Positions 44,481 to 53,530 of a stretch of 64,000 nucleotides of DNA are shown here, in pieces. A program made the translations under genes and the position numbers. A model generated the notes under the pieces. It was given only the letters and a program-made list of their open reading frames with translations. It was not told where the DNA came from and searched no databases. Origin of the DNA: Marinobacter caseinilyticus (lineage in GTDB: Bacteria; Pseudomonadota; Gammaproteobacteria; Pseudomonadales; Oleiphilaceae). The number at the start of each line of letters is the position of its first letter. The first letter of the stretch is position 1. The stretch is from contig NZ_WUQJ01000031.1 of assembly GCF_011074955.1 (NCBI RefSeq), positions 186,001 to 250,000 of the forward strand. The letters run 5' to 3'.

Positions 44481-45181
44481 AAAAAACACCTGAGCGTATT
44501 GAGAGTTTGTCCGCCGAGTATGTGCTTGGTTCACTCAAGGGACCTGCCCGACGACGGTTTGAACGCTGGATGATGGAATCCTACCGCGTGCGGCAAGAGG
44601 TCTGGTTCTGGGAGGAGAAACTGAGCGGATTGTCCGGCGTGGTGCCGCCCCAACAACCACCGGCCAGCATCTGGTCGGCGATTGAACAGCGGTTATGGCC
44701 CGAGTCGAATGTGGTGCAAATGCCAAGCCGCACATCACGGCCTGGTTGGCTGTGGCCAAGCTGGGGCCTGGTCGCCACGGCAGCGGCGTTGGTGATGGCG
44801 GTGTTGTTGGTGCAGCAGCCCACGGCTGAGCGCTTCCCGATGCTGTCCGGCGCCATTGTGCAGCAGGATTCGACCGACCCCCTGTGGCTGGTCAGTGAGT
44901 CCGGTCAGGAAAACCGTTTGCGCCTGAGGCCGGTTGGCGCGGCCGCAGCGGCACCGGACAAAGACTACGAGCTGTGGATTGTGCCGGAACAGGGTCAGCC
45001 TTTGTCGCTGGGCGTGATACCGGTGGGTGACAACACCTTCCAGATTGAGCTCAGTGACGAGGTTCGCGCGGCGCTCGATAAAAGCCGGACACTGGCGATC
45101 AGTCTGGAGCCGCAAGGCGGGTCAACCACGGGTGCTCCAACCGGACCTATCCTGCACGTTACCAAGCTGTATGAGCTCTAA
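44477..45181 (+). CDS. RskA-like membrane anti-sigma factor
   Basis: A 234-residue anti-sigma factor. The cytoplasmic N-terminus (LSAEYVLGSLKGPARRRFER) resembles the short anti-sigma domain without zinc ligands, there is one helix (LVATAAALVMAVLLVQ, residues 97-113), and a periplasmic RskA-type domain follows (DKDYELWIVPEQGQPLSLGV, TLAISLEPQGGSTTGAPTGP). The start overlaps the sigma gene stop by four bases (ATGA), so the two are made together. It should hold the sigma factor at the membrane until a periplasmic signal leads to its cleavage. Confidence 0.9.
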   Translation: MKKTPERIESLSAEYVLGSLKGPARRRFERWMMESYRVRQEVWFWEEKLSGLSGVVPPQQPPASIWSAIEQRLWPESNVVQMPSRTSRPGWLWPSWGLVATAAALVMAVLLVQQPTAERFPMLSGAIVQQDSTDPLWLVSESGQENRLRLRPVGAAAAAPDKDYELWIVPEQGQPLSLGVIPVGDNTFQIELSDEVRAALDKSRTLAISLEPQGGSTTGAPTGPILHVTKLYEL

Positions 45182-45214
45182 AGTCCTGTCGGGCTGAGGC
45201 CTTGACCCATGGAG

Positions 45215-45246
45215 CCGCCAGGCACCCGGAAAGCCGGGTCTGGCGG
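45215..45246. terminator. U-less hairpin after the anti-sigma gene
   Basis: Two stacked stems, CCGCCAG/CTGGCGG and ACCCGG/CCGGGT, with loop AAAG, 33 bases after the anti-sigma stop. No T run. Confidence 0.5.
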
Positions 45247-45260
45247 TAAAGGGTAGCGGT

Positions 45261-45295
45261 AAAAAGGGTGGCGGCGTGGGCTCGCGCCGCCACCC
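45261..45295 (-). terminator. Rho-independent terminator of the HDOD-GAF gene
   Basis: An 11-bp perfect stem (GGGTGGCGGCG and complement) with loop TGGGCTCG; on the minus strand it is followed by five T. Confidence 0.75.
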
Positions 45296-45352
45296 TGGCG
45301 GCAGGCTCGAGTCAACCCATCCGCTTCACGCCTGCCCGTCGGGCACCGTTGG

Positions 45353-46765
45353 TCAGTGACTGAGCAAGGTCAGGCAGAGCTGGGCGTGTTGCACAAAATG
45401 GCTGAAGGCCGTGAGCTGATCCTGATCGGGCACGGCGTTCACATCGGCGTTGTCAGCGTAAAACATCCCCACCAATCGACCCTTCGCCCACAGCGGTCCC
45501 GTCAATGCCGGCACCTGGCAGATCCAGGGGTCAAATTCTGGCGTCTCGCTGAGTTTGTCGGGCCGATAGATCGCACAGGCTTTGTGAGGCAGCAAACAGC
45601 CCAGTGTGCCCGTACCGTCACGCTGCAGGACAAATTGCTCACGCCAGGGCTCGGTGCCGGGCCCGGTGACTTTCTTGGGCACCAGTTGGGCACCTGTCCG
45701 GTCCACCATCAACAGGGCCACACGCTGCATGCCGACCGCCCGCTGAATACCGTCGACCACGAGCTGGCAGACCTCATTGATGTCGGGTTTGTCGGTCAGG
45801 GAGTGGGTCAACTGTCGCAGGATCTCCAGTTGCAACACCGGGTCGGTTTTGGGAGCAACGGGGATGTCTTCAATGGTCCGGTTGCCTGGCATCAGCTTGG
45901 TCACCTGGGGAATGCCCAGCGAGATGGCAATTTTGGAGGCCTCGTCAGCATTGATCCGGACCTGATCCCGGACGGTCGCGGGCGACTCGCCAATTTCTCC
46001 AGCCAGGGCTTCCAGAACCCGGTCCATTTCCGCACCACGCCAGCCTTTTTCGGATAGCCGCGCCATTTCGACCGAGTGGCGCACCAGGCTGGCGGCCTTG
46101 GAGTTAGGCTGGCCAGCAGCTACCACGTCTTTGATGAACGGGCCCAGTGACCAGGCCTCAACCAGGCCACGGGTAATCTCGGTGAACGTCGTGTCGAGCA
46201 CCGTCTTCTGGGCATCGATGATGGCTTCGCCTTTTAACAGCAACGCTTCCAGTTCCCTGGCCTGATCCGTCTCGCAGGACCAGAAGGCAAGCTCGCCGAT
46301 GTTCATCAGCAGGGCACCGATAAAGACCTCCTCCAGGGCTTGCTCATTGCGTTTGGGGAGCAAGCAGCGGGCCTGAACGGCGGCGTGAAGCGCCCGGGCC
46401 AGACATTTGAGCAGATGCGGGCTTTCACTGCGGGCCAGCAGGGAGTCCACAATCAGGGACGAAATGGTCATCGATTTGACGGCATCAAAGCCGATCAAAG
46501 TGATGGCCCGGCTGACGGTACCGACCTGGGCCCGCGTCTGGTTGTAGAACACGGTATTGGACAGCCGAAGCACCTGGGAGGTGAGCTGGGCGTCGTTGAG
46601 GATGACACCGGCCAGTTGGTTGACCGTGCTGTTGTTACTGTCGGTCAGTTCGTTGATACGGCGTAACGTGTTGGCCAGAACCGGCAATTCCACCTTGCTC
46701 AGGTAAGTGACCCAGGCGCGGGTCGACGTCATTCGTGCGGGCGGTGTTTCAGTTGGGGTGGCCAA
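45353..46765 (-). CDS. HDOD-GAF signalling protein
   Basis: A cytoplasmic protein of up to 470 residues (TTG 46765; ATG 46732 would give 459). Residues 20-215 form an HDOD domain, the non-catalytic relative of HD phosphohydrolases: [60 protein letters not shown] and [15 protein letters not shown]. The metal-binding His-Asp pair is missing, as the family requires. Residues 305-470 are GAF-like ([39 protein letters not shown]). HDOD proteins take part in regulation of motility, biofilm and redox responses; this one has no partner beside it. Confidence 0.88.
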   Translation of the reverse strand: MATPTETPPARMTSTRAWVTYLSKVELPVLANTLRRINELTDSNNSTVNQLAGVILNDAQLTSQVLRLSNTVFYNQTRAQVGTVSRAITLIGFDAVKSMTISSLIVDSLLARSESPHLLKCLARALHAAVQARCLLPKRNEQALEEVFIGALLMNIGELAFWSCETDQARELEALLLKGEAIIDAQKTVLDTTFTEITRGLVEAWSLGPFIKDVVAAGQPNSKAASLVRHSVEMARLSEKGWRGAEMDRVLEALAGEIGESPATVRDQVRINADEASKIAISLGIPQVTKLMPGNRTIEDIPVAPKTDPVLQLEILRQLTHSLTDKPDINEVCQLVVDGIQRAVGMQRVALLMVDRTGAQLVPKKVTGPGTEPWREQFVLQRDGTGTLGCLLPHKACAIYRPDKLSETPEFDPWICQVPALTGPLWAKGRLVGMFYADNADVNAVPDQDQLTAFSHFVQHAQLCLTLLSH

Positions 46766-46970
46766 GTGGTTCGAAAGCCTCTGTTTGTTGGGGTCCGGGT
46801 GTCATGACTGGTGGCAATGTTCTCAGTTTAGCGTATCTGTTTGCCTGTGTGACTTCCAACACCCTGTCTATTCATTATTCGCTGTTTCATTTTGTACCGA
46901 CACATTCGGGTTCAGGCTGCGATTACGCTATACTGGCGCGCTTCTGACGCTGCACTCACAAGGCTGCTCC

Positions 46971-47978
46971 GTGATCGAATTTGACCAGATCCAGAAATCT
47001 TTTCAGGTTGGCGGGCGGGCGATCCCCGCATTGCACCCAACCAGCATGACCATCGAGACCGGCGAGGTGTTTGGCATCGTAGGTCACTCCGGTGCCGGCA
47101 AATCGACGCTGGTGCGACTGATCAACCTGCTCGAACGCCCTTCAGGCGGTCGCATCCTGATTGATGGGGAAGATGTGACCGGTTATGACGCCGGTGAACT
47201 TCGGGCCTTTCGTCGCAAAGTCGGCATGATTTTCCAGCATTTCAATCTGTTGTCGTCGAAAACCGTGACCGACAACATTGCGTTTCCGATGAAATTGGCG
47301 GGCATCTACTCCGCGGCCGAGATCCACGCCCGGGTCGAAGAGCTGTTGGCACGGGTGGGTCTGACCGACCATGCCCGCAAGTACCCTTCGCAACTGTCCG
47401 GCGGCCAAAAACAACGTGTGGGCATTGCCCGCGCGCTGGCGTGTCGCCCGACCATTTTGCTCTGTGACGAAGCCACCAGTGCGCTTGATCCGCAAACCAC
47501 CCAATCCGTGCTGCGCTTGCTGGGCGATATCAACCGTGAACTGGGTCTGACCATTGTCTTGATCACCCATGAAATGGACGTGGTGCGGCGGGTCTGTGAC
47601 CGCGTGGCAGTGATGGATGCCGGTGAAGTGGTCGAAATGGGCTCGGTGACGGACGTGTTCCTGCACCCCAAACACCCCACTACCCGGGATTTTGTGTTTG
47701 AAAGCGAGCACATCGATCAGAAAGAAATGCAACAGGATCTGGGACGTGCTCAGGGTCGTATCCTGCGCCTGACTTTCCGTGGCGAATCCACTTACAAACC
47801 CTTGTTGGGCAGGGTTGCTCGTGAATCCGGCGTCGACTTCAGTATCCTGTCGGGTCGTATCGACCATATCAAGGAAACCCCTTACGGCCAGCTCACGCTG
47901 TCGCTGATTGGCGGTGACCTGGACCTGGCGATGACGGCACTGGAAACGGCGGATGTTCACGTGGAGGTGGTGCGCTGA
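46971..47978 (+). CDS. metN: methionine ABC transporter ATPase MetN
   Basis: A 335-residue ATPase of the D/L-methionine importer. The start is GTG 46971 ([12 protein letters not shown]); the longer open frame upstream is non-coding. Walker [10 protein letters not shown], signature [15 protein letters not shown], Walker [16 protein letters not shown], and a C-terminal NIL domain of about 90 residues ([20 protein letters not shown]) that binds methionine and gives trans-inhibition. First gene of metNIQ. The 200 bases upstream contain a TATACT -10-like box at 46929-46934 but no SAM riboswitch that I can recognise and no MetJ box array. Confidence 0.93.
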   Translation: MIEFDQIQKSFQVGGRAIPALHPTSMTIETGEVFGIVGHSGAGKSTLVRLINLLERPSGGRILIDGEDVTGYDAGELRAFRRKVGMIFQHFNLLSSKTVTDNIAFPMKLAGIYSAAEIHARVEELLARVGLTDHARKYPSQLSGGQKQRVGIARALACRPTILLCDEATSALDPQTTQSVLRLLGDINRELGLTIVLITHEMDVVRRVCDRVAVMDAGEVVEMGSVTDVFLHPKHPTTRDFVFESEHIDQKEMQQDLGRAQGRILRLTFRGESTYKPLLGRVARESGVDFSILSGRIDHIKETPYGQLTLSLIGGDLDLAMTALETADVHVEVVR

Positions 47979-48643
47979 TGGAAGACCTACTGACCAACGT
48001 CGACTGGACTGAAATTGGCTGGGCCAGCTGGGACACCCTTGTCATGGTCGGCCTGTCGCTGTTATTCAGCGTGCTGATCGGTCTGCCGATAGGCGTACTG
48101 TTGTTTTTGACCGGCAAACGCCAGTTGCTTGAGCAGCCGATGGCCTACGCGGTGCTGTCGTTCGTCGTCAATATCCTGCGTTCGGTACCGTTCATCATCT
48201 TGCTGATCGTGATGATCCCCGTCACCGTGATGATCATCGGCACCTCGCTGGGGGTGGCAGGCGCGATTCCGCCGCTGGTTGCGGGCGGTGCGCCATTCTT
48301 TGCCCGTCTGGTGGAAACCGCCCTGCGAGAAGTAGACCGGGGCATCATTGAAGCCACCCAGGCAATGGGTGCCAGTGTCCGCCAGATCATCACGGGTGCG
48401 CTGCTACCAGAAGCGCTGCCGGGCATCATTGCCGGCATTACAGTCACTGCAATCACCCTGGTGTCTTATGCGGCCATGTCCGGGGTGGTGGGCGGTGGCG
48501 GCCTCGGTGACCTGGCCATACGGTTCGGTTATCAACGATTCCAGACCGACGTCATGGTCATTACAGTGGCACTCTTGGTTATTTTTGTTCAGTTATTGCA
48601 GATGGCGGGTGACCGCCTGGTGCTTTATTTCAGCCGGCGTTGA
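47978..48643 (+). CDS. metI: methionine ABC transporter permease MetI
   Basis: A 221-residue permease with five membrane helices. Its ATG overlaps the metN stop by one base. The family segments are WDTLVMVGLSLLFSVLIGLP, FVVNILRSVPFIILLIVMIP, and the EAA-like coupling loop VETALREVDRGIIEATQAMG that contacts MetN. It ends in a QLLQMAGDRLVLYFSRR basic tail. Middle gene of metNIQ. Confidence 0.94.
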   Translation: MEDLLTNVDWTEIGWASWDTLVMVGLSLLFSVLIGLPIGVLLFLTGKRQLLEQPMAYAVLSFVVNILRSVPFIILLIVMIPVTVMIIGTSLGVAGAIPPLVAGGAPFFARLVETALREVDRGIIEATQAMGASVRQIITGALLPEALPGIIAGITVTAITLVSYAAMSGVVGGGGLGDLAIRFGYQRFQTDVMVITVALLVIFVQLLQMAGDRLVLYFSRR

Positions 48644-48680
48644 ACGTCTTGGCCAATTCGATCACAGACTTGAGGTGTTT

Positions 48681-49460
48681 ATGAAGATAACGAAAATACT
48701 GGTTGCGTTGGCAGCCTTCACCGCGTTTTCAGCGCAGGCGGCGGACAAACTCAGCATTGCGGCCACCGCTGTTCCGCACGCGGAAATTCTGAAATTTATC
48801 AAACCGGCGCTGGCCGAGAACGGCGTCGATTTGAAGATTAAGGTCTTTACCGACTACGTCCAGCCCAATGTCCAGGTCAGCCAGTCCCAGATGGATGCTA
48901 ACTTCTTTCAGCACCAGCCCTACCTGACCGAGTTCAATGCTGGCCGTGGCACCAGCCTGGTGAGCGTCGTGGGCGTGCACGTCGAACCCTTTGGCGCATA
49001 CTCCAGCAAGATTCAGTCGCTGGATGAGCTCGAAGACGGCGCCAAAGTGGCGATCCCCAACGATCCGACCAACGGCGGTCGTGCCCTGTTGCTGCTGCAA
49101 AAAGCCGGCTTGATCACACTGAAAGACAGCAGCAAGATCACCGCCACGCCGCGCGATATTGCTGAAAACCCCAAGAGTATTGAATTCTTTGAACTGGAAG
49201 CGGCCACCCTGCCGCGAGTGCTGGATCAGGTTGCGGTGGCGCTGATCAACACCAATTACGCGCTGGAAGCGGGTCTGAACCCTACCAAGGATGCGCTGAT
49301 CATCGAAGGGCCGGATTCACCTTACGTGAACATTCTGGTGGCCCGAGAGGACAACAAAGACTCAGCGGCGATGAAGAAGCTGGCCGAGGCGCTGACCTCC
49401 GAGGACGTCAAGACGTTCATCCAGACGCAGTACAAGGGCGCGGTCGTACCGGCCTTTTAA
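48681..49460 (+). CDS. metQ: methionine-binding protein MetQ
   Basis: A 259-residue NlpA/MetQ-family binding protein with signal peptide MKITKILVALAAFTAFSAQA. No lipobox Cys, so it should be periplasmic and free. Family blocks: LSIAATAVPHAEILKFIKPA, VFTDYVQPNVQVSQSQMDAN, FFQHQPYLTEFNAGRGTSLV, VAIPNDPTNGGRALLLLQKA. ATG 48681 follows TGAGGTGTTT; the open frame reaching back to 48348 lies inside metI. Last gene of the operon, closed by a perfect terminator. Confidence 0.94.
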   Translation: MKITKILVALAAFTAFSAQAADKLSIAATAVPHAEILKFIKPALAENGVDLKIKVFTDYVQPNVQVSQSQMDANFFQHQPYLTEFNAGRGTSLVSVVGVHVEPFGAYSSKIQSLDELEDGAKVAIPNDPTNGGRALLLLQKAGLITLKDSSKITATPRDIAENPKSIEFFELEAATLPRVLDQVAVALINTNYALEAGLNPTKDALIIEGPDSPYVNILVAREDNKDSAAMKKLAEALTSEDVKTFIQTQYKGAVVPAF

Positions 49461-49491
49461 TCCGGGCGAGAGTGTCAGGGATACGTGAAAA

Positions 49492-49520
49492 AACCGGCCA
49501 CCTAGGGCCGGTTTTTTTTT
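49492..49520 (+). terminator. Rho-independent terminator of metNIQ
   Basis: Stem AACCGGCC/GGCCGGTT with loop ACCTAG and a run of nine T. Confidence 0.95.
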
Positions 49521-49540
49521 GGCAAAAGAAAAAGTGAACC

Positions 49541-49654
49541 GTTAACACGATTCGAACGTTAATGCTGTGTAGGGCTTGGTACAGGCCGTCCGATCAATGT
49601 CATCGAATCCCTTGTTTATGGCGCCCACGCACGTGTTCGTGGGTCGCCTTTTTT
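49541..49654 (+). ncRNA. candidate small RNA between metQ and the peroxiredoxin gene
   Basis: After the metQ terminator there is a second plus-strand intrinsic terminator (GGCG-CCCACG ... CGTGGG-T-CGCC followed by six T, 49620-49654). No reading frame lies between the two. A terminator needs a transcript, so a short RNA of about 80-110 bases starting near 49550-49570 is plausible; GTAGGG at about 49570 is faintly like the Spot 42 start. The alternative is a backup terminator for metQ. The hairpin has no T run on the minus strand, so it does not serve the peroxiredoxin gene. Confidence 0.35.
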
Positions 49655-50306
49655 ATTCGCCGCCCCAATTGACTTTCGGGTCTGGGGTCATGCGCAGGTA
49701 AGGTTTGACAGCCTTGTAGCCCTTCGGAAAGCGCTGTTTGATTTCGTCCTCATCCTGCAACGAAGGCACGATCACCACGTCATCACCCCGCTCCCAATTG
49801 CCCGGCGTGGCCACTTTGTGATCTTCCGTCAGCTGCAAAGAATCCACCACCCGCAGAATCTCATTGAAGTTGCGACCGGTGCTGGCCGGGTAGGTAATCA
49901 TCAGGCGCACTTTTTTGTTCGGGTCAATAACGAACAGCGAGCGCACCGTCAGGCTGTCATCGGCATTGGGATGAATCATATCGTAGAGTTCAGACACGGT
50001 ACGGTCATGATCGGCGATGATCGGGAAATTCACCGTGCAGCCCTGAGTTTCGTTGATATCATTGATCCATTCTTTATGCGACGCCACGCCATCCACGCTC
50101 AGGGCAATGACTTTGACATTGCGCTTGGCGAATTCATCCTTCAGCTTCGCGGTCAGACCAAGCTCAGTGGTGCACACGGGGGTAAAATCTGCCGGATGCG
50201 AAAACAGGATGCCCCAGCTATTGCCCAGCCACTCATGGAAATGGATACGGCCTTCACTGGAATCCTGTTCGAAATCCGGTGCGGTATCACCTAAACGTAA
50301 GCTCAT
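49653..50306 (-). CDS. 1-Cys peroxiredoxin (Prx6 type)
   Basis: A 217-residue cytoplasmic thiol peroxidase. The peroxidatic Cys45 stands in SHPADFTPVCTTELG, with Thr42 and the family Arg in the later PASTGRNFNEILRVVDS. The extended C-terminus (GNWERGDDVVIVPSLQDEDE, KPYLRMTPDPKV) is diagnostic of the Prx6/LsfA group; no second resolving Cys is placed for a 2-Cys mechanism. Start behind AGGAGGAGAAACT. The 302-base gap to the next gene contains a near-consensus -10 box (TATAAT, 50380-50385) on the plus strand and nothing else that I recognise. Confidence 0.93.
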   Translation of the reverse strand: MSLRLGDTAPDFEQDSSEGRIHFHEWLGNSWGILFSHPADFTPVCTTELGLTAKLKDEFAKRNVKVIALSVDGVASHKEWINDINETQGCTVNFPIIADHDRTVSELYDMIHPNADDSLTVRSLFVIDPNKKVRLMITYPASTGRNFNEILRVVDSLQLTEDHKVATPGNWERGDDVVIVPSLQDEDEIKQRFPKGYKAVKPYLRMTPDPKVNWGGE

Positions 50307-50608
50307 AGTTTCTCCTCCTGGATGGTAAGCCGGCCATTGTGGCCGGTAACTGTTAACACAACGGTGTCATCGCTACCTTTATAATGGATAGTGACTCGGG
50401 AACGGAAAACCAAGGTCTGTGGCCATTTATTCTCCCTGCCCGAGATCTGTGGCACCCCGGTGGTGGGCCAAGTCATGGAGTGAGTCTAGTCGTTTAAGTC
50501 AGCCTGACAATCGGGAATTATCGGATGGTGGCGCTCAAAGGTGGATTCCTGGACGGCAGGGGATGGGAAACGTTGGCAAATCCGTTAAGCTGATGGTCTA
50601 TCAAACAG

Positions 50609-51532
50609 ATGTGGCGAGCAATGACAACCGTAACTCAGGCAACTGAACAACACCGTATTGAGGCCAACGGCCTGTCGTTCTGCGTGGAAACGCGCGGTGA
50701 TCCGGCCGGTCAGCCGGTTATTTTTGTGATGGGCCTGGCCGCACAGATGACCCTCTGGCCGGAGCCGTTATTGGATGCCTACGTCGAGGCCGGCTATCGG
50801 GTGATTCGCTTTGATAATCGCGATATCGGGTTGTCGACGCACCTGAACCACCGGTTAAAAGGCCATCCGGTGGGGGTCATGATGCGTCACCGGCTGGGCC
50901 TTGAGGTCGACGCACCCTATACGCTGCGGGATATGGCGCAGGACGTGGTGGCATTAATGGATGCGATGGCTTTACCGAGTGCGCATCTGGTGGGCGTTTC
51001 CATGGGGGGTATGATCAGCCAATTGGTGGCCTCCAGCCGGCCTGAGCGGGTGGCGAGCCTGACCCTGATCATGACATCCACCAACAGCCCCAAGTTGCCG
51101 ATGCCGCAACCCAGGTTGATCTGGAAGCTGGCCGGCGTTGGAGCCAGGGGGCACGACGAAGGCGCCGTGGTTGAGCGCTCGCTGGCGTTCTGGAAGGCCA
51201 TTCAGAGCCCCGGATTCCCGCCACGGGAAGAAGAGGTTCGCGCCCGAATCATTCGGGACTACCGGCGCAGTTACCACCCGGCCGGTATTCTGCGCCAGAC
51301 CCGGGCAATCCTGGCGACCGGCAGTCTGGCGTCCACCACGCGTCGGATTCGGGTGCCGACACTGATCGTCCACGGTAAATCGGACCCGCTGGTCCGCCCC
51401 GTTGCGGCCGAGCAGCTCAAATACCTGGTACCCCATGCCCGGCTCGAGCTGATCGATGGCATGGGGCATGATCTTCCGGAACCCATGCTGAAAACTTTCG
51501 CGGCTATGAGCCTGGAGATGATAGGACGCTGA
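50609..51532 (+). CDS. alpha/beta-fold hydrolase
   Basis: A protein of up to 307 residues (ATG 50609; ATG 50621 gives 303 and neither has a strong ribosome site). Alpha/beta hydrolase signs: VIFVMGLAAQMTLWPEPLLD with the oxyanion strand, FDNRDIGLSTHL, nucleophile elbow Ser131 in VGVSMGGMISQ, acid in VHGKSDPLV, and His in GMGHDLPEPM. The arrangement resembles the aclacinomycin methylesterase/haloalkane-like esterase group, but the substrate is unknown. No signal peptide. It converges with the glyoxalase gene, with eight bases between them. Confidence 0.85.
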   Translation: MWRAMTTVTQATEQHRIEANGLSFCVETRGDPAGQPVIFVMGLAAQMTLWPEPLLDAYVEAGYRVIRFDNRDIGLSTHLNHRLKGHPVGVMMRHRLGLEVDAPYTLRDMAQDVVALMDAMALPSAHLVGVSMGGMISQLVASSRPERVASLTLIMTSTNSPKLPMPQPRLIWKLAGVGARGHDEGAVVERSLAFWKAIQSPGFPPREEEVRARIIRDYRRSYHPAGILRQTRAILATGSLASTTRRIRVPTLIVHGKSDPLVRPVAAEQLKYLVPHARLELIDGMGHDLPEPMLKTFAAMSLEMIGR

Positions 51533-51540
51533 CGGCCCCG

Positions 51541-51981
51541 CTACCAGCTGCCGGTATTTTCCATGCTGGCCCAGGGCTCACGGGGTTCCAGGGCGTCGCC
51601 TTTTTGCAGCAATTCAATCGAGACATTATCGGGTGATCGAACAAACGCCATGTGGCCATCCCGGGGTGGCCGATTGATAGTGACGCCGCCGGCCTGGAGT
51701 TTCTCGCACAGCGCGTAGAGGTTATCGACCCGATACGCCAAATGGCCAAAATTACGCCCGCCCGTATAGGTTTCAGGAGCCCAGTTATAGGTCAGCTCAA
51801 TCATCGGCGCCCGAAGTTCCAATGCGCGGTCACGATCATCCGGGGCTGCCAGGAACACCAGCGTAAAACGACCTTTGTCGCTGTCCTTGCGGCTGATTTC
51901 TTCCAGCCCCAGCAGATTGCAGTAGAAGTTCAGGGAGGCGTCAAGATCGCTGACACGGACCATGGTGTGCAGGTATTGCAT
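51541..51981 (-). CDS. gloA: glyoxalase I (lactoylglutathione lyase)-like VOC protein
   Basis: A 146-residue single-module VOC protein; ATG 51981 stands six bases behind GGAG. It should isomerise the hemithioacetal of methylglyoxal and glutathione. The metal ligands expected from E. coli GloA are all placed: His5 in [10 protein letters not shown], Glu62 in MIELTYNW, His80 in FGHLAYRV and Glu123 in VSIELLQ. Metal specificity cannot be judged. Short length suits the Ni-type bacterial enzymes. The bioinformatic call of glyoxalase I over another VOC lyase is reasonable but not certain. Confidence 0.82.
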   Translation of the reverse strand: MQYLHTMVRVSDLDASLNFYCNLLGLEEISRKDSDKGRFTLVFLAAPDDRDRALELRAPMIELTYNWAPETYTGGRNFGHLAYRVDNLYALCEKLQAGGVTINRPPRDGHMAFVRSPDNVSIELLQKGDALEPREPWASMENTGSW

Positions 51982-52008
51982 TGTGGACTCCAGGTTAAGC
52001 ACAAACCA

Positions 52009-53055
52009 TTACAGTAACTGAATAGTCTCAGGTCTGCTCTTGTAGTTGAGGTTGAGCGTGCCGAGCGGGCAACTGAACGCCGGTAGCGCAAATTCCAGTT
52101 GGTCGAGCAATTCCGGGATGCCGACGGTGGCGGGCATGCCGCAAAGACAGGAAAACCGAACGTGGTGGAGGGTAGCGCGGTGGTCCAGGTGGCGGAACAG
52201 CGTAAGAATGCGTTCCATGATGATGCTCAATCGGGTGATCAACTCCTCGCGACCGGATTCGCCGAGGATAATGAGGAACTGACTGCCGGTGACCAGCCCC
52301 ATGGTGTCCTGGAAATCGAGTGCCGACAGTATTCGACCGGCGAGTTCCCGCTGCACATAGTTGACCTCTTCGCTGCTGGGGTTGGCGGCCAGGGTGTAAT
52401 CGATGTGAAGCCACGCCAGACTGTGCTCATCCTGCAGCAGCCGGACCCGATGACCGTGTTCTTCCAATATGCGGGTGATGCCGTTCCAGTTCCACAGCCC
52501 GGTCACTTCGTCGAGCAACGTCGGCGTGTCGGTTCCGGGTTTGCGGCCCCCGGATGAGGTGTTCATCGGGCTTTCAAACAGGAACTCACGTTCAACCAGG
52601 GCGGCGAGGTCGGCCAGGACCGAAAAATCAAACTCGTCGCGGCTGTGGGGCTGATGATCCAGAAGGCACAAGGTTCCGATCCGGGAGCGATCACTGGCGT
52701 GGATGGGGATGCCCGCATAAAACCGGATGTAAGGCGCGTCCACGACCAATGGATTGTCGTAGAAGCGCTCATCGGCAAGCGTGTTTTCGACTACAAACAC
52801 GCCATCGCTCAAGATGGCGTGGCCGCAAAACGAATAGTCCCGGTGTGTTTCCCGCACGTCCAGCCCGGGATTGGATTTAAACCACTGCCGGTCCTCGTCA
52901 ATTAGGGAAATAGCCGATATGGCAACATTGAAAAACTTCTTGGCCAAGCGGGTAATGCGCTCAAATCGCTCCTCGACTGGTGTGTCCAGAATGCGCATGT
53001 TGGTGAGCGACTTGAGACGTAGAACTTCGTCCTGAGGCAGGTCTGCCGGTTTCAT
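52009..53055 (-). CDS. GAF protein with degenerate GGDEF
   Basis: A 348-residue cytoplasmic protein. Residues 20-160 are a GAF domain of the type often fused to cyclases (RILDTPVEERFERITRLAKK, SFCGHAILSDGVFVVENTLA, FYAGIPIHASDRSRIGTLCL). Residues 180-348 align with GGDEF (DEVTGLWNWNGITRILEE), but the active-site loop is VTGSQFLIILGES and the central metal-binding Asp region is weak (LAWLHIDYT). Cyclase activity is therefore unlikely; the domain may bind GTP or another protein. ATG 53055 follows AGGACC. Monocistronic. Confidence 0.85.
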   Translation of the reverse strand: MKPADLPQDEVLRLKSLTNMRILDTPVEERFERITRLAKKFFNVAISAISLIDEDRQWFKSNPGLDVRETHRDYSFCGHAILSDGVFVVENTLADERFYDNPLVVDAPYIRFYAGIPIHASDRSRIGTLCLLDHQPHSRDEFDFSVLADLAALVEREFLFESPMNTSSGGRKPGTDTPTLLDEVTGLWNWNGITRILEEHGHRVRLLQDEHSLAWLHIDYTLAANPSSEEVNYVQRELAGRILSALDFQDTMGLVTGSQFLIILGESGREELITRLSIIMERILTLFRHLDHRATLHHVRFSCLCGMPATVGIPELLDQLEFALPAFSCPLGTLNLNYKSRPETIQLL

Positions 53056-53211
53056 CTATGGGTCCTTTTAGGTTTCCTGACAGGCCGATGGGCTTTTTGG
53101 ACGATATCGGCGGTAGGAAATATGACCAGACGTATATAACCGTATCGTCAGTTTAGTGCAAGTTACGCCCGCTTGTATGCCCCGGGATCAGAATTTTTGG
53201 GCCGGTCGCGG

Positions 53212-53305
53212 ATCGGCGGAAACGCCCAGAGGTGGCAACTGACGCCGAAGACGGCTGCTTACCCATGTAGACCGCCGATTCAGCCATGAAGGCCCTTACG
53301 GCTGA
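53212..53305. other. structured intergenic sequence of unknown role
   Basis: Within the 475-base gap between the GAF gene and the CBS gene, a perfect 8-bp closing stem (ATCGGCGG 53212-53219 with CCGCCGAT 53272-53279) encloses a small hairpin (GCCG-AAGA-CGGC, 53244-53255), and a second hairpin (TCAGCC/GGCTGA, 53280-53305) follows at once. The arrangement looks like a structured RNA or a repetitive element. I could not match it to a known riboswitch. An 87-codon frame on the minus strand crosses it but has no convincing start. The rest of the gap shows nothing. Confidence 0.4.
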
Positions 53306-53530
53306 GGAGGTTGGCGTCTCGGCAGGATACGGTCGTGTGTTCCGGTACCGTGCAAGGCCCTTCTTTTCAGCCGTCTCGAGGATGACAAAACTATCGTAAC
53401 GATTCACGGATTGCATTTCCTGTTTTTGCTCCCATTGCCTATGTTTATAGAGTTAATGCTGACAATTAGAGCAGAGAGCCTTCAAGGCGACGAGACGGCT
53501 GATGACGCGGTTCATAGGAGGACGTTAATC

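Noticed and set aside
46766-46970. SAM riboswitch or MetJ operator before metN
   Set aside because: I found neither the conserved SAM riboswitch core nor tandem AGACGTCT-like boxes.
53212-53305. Cyclic-di-GMP riboswitch before the GAF/degenerate-GGDEF gene
   Set aside because: The conserved GEMM-I core and tetraloop-receptor segments are not present on either strand.
53153-53416. 87-codon minus-strand frame before the GAF gene
   Set aside because: No good ribosome site, no known domain, and it crosses the structured palindromic element.
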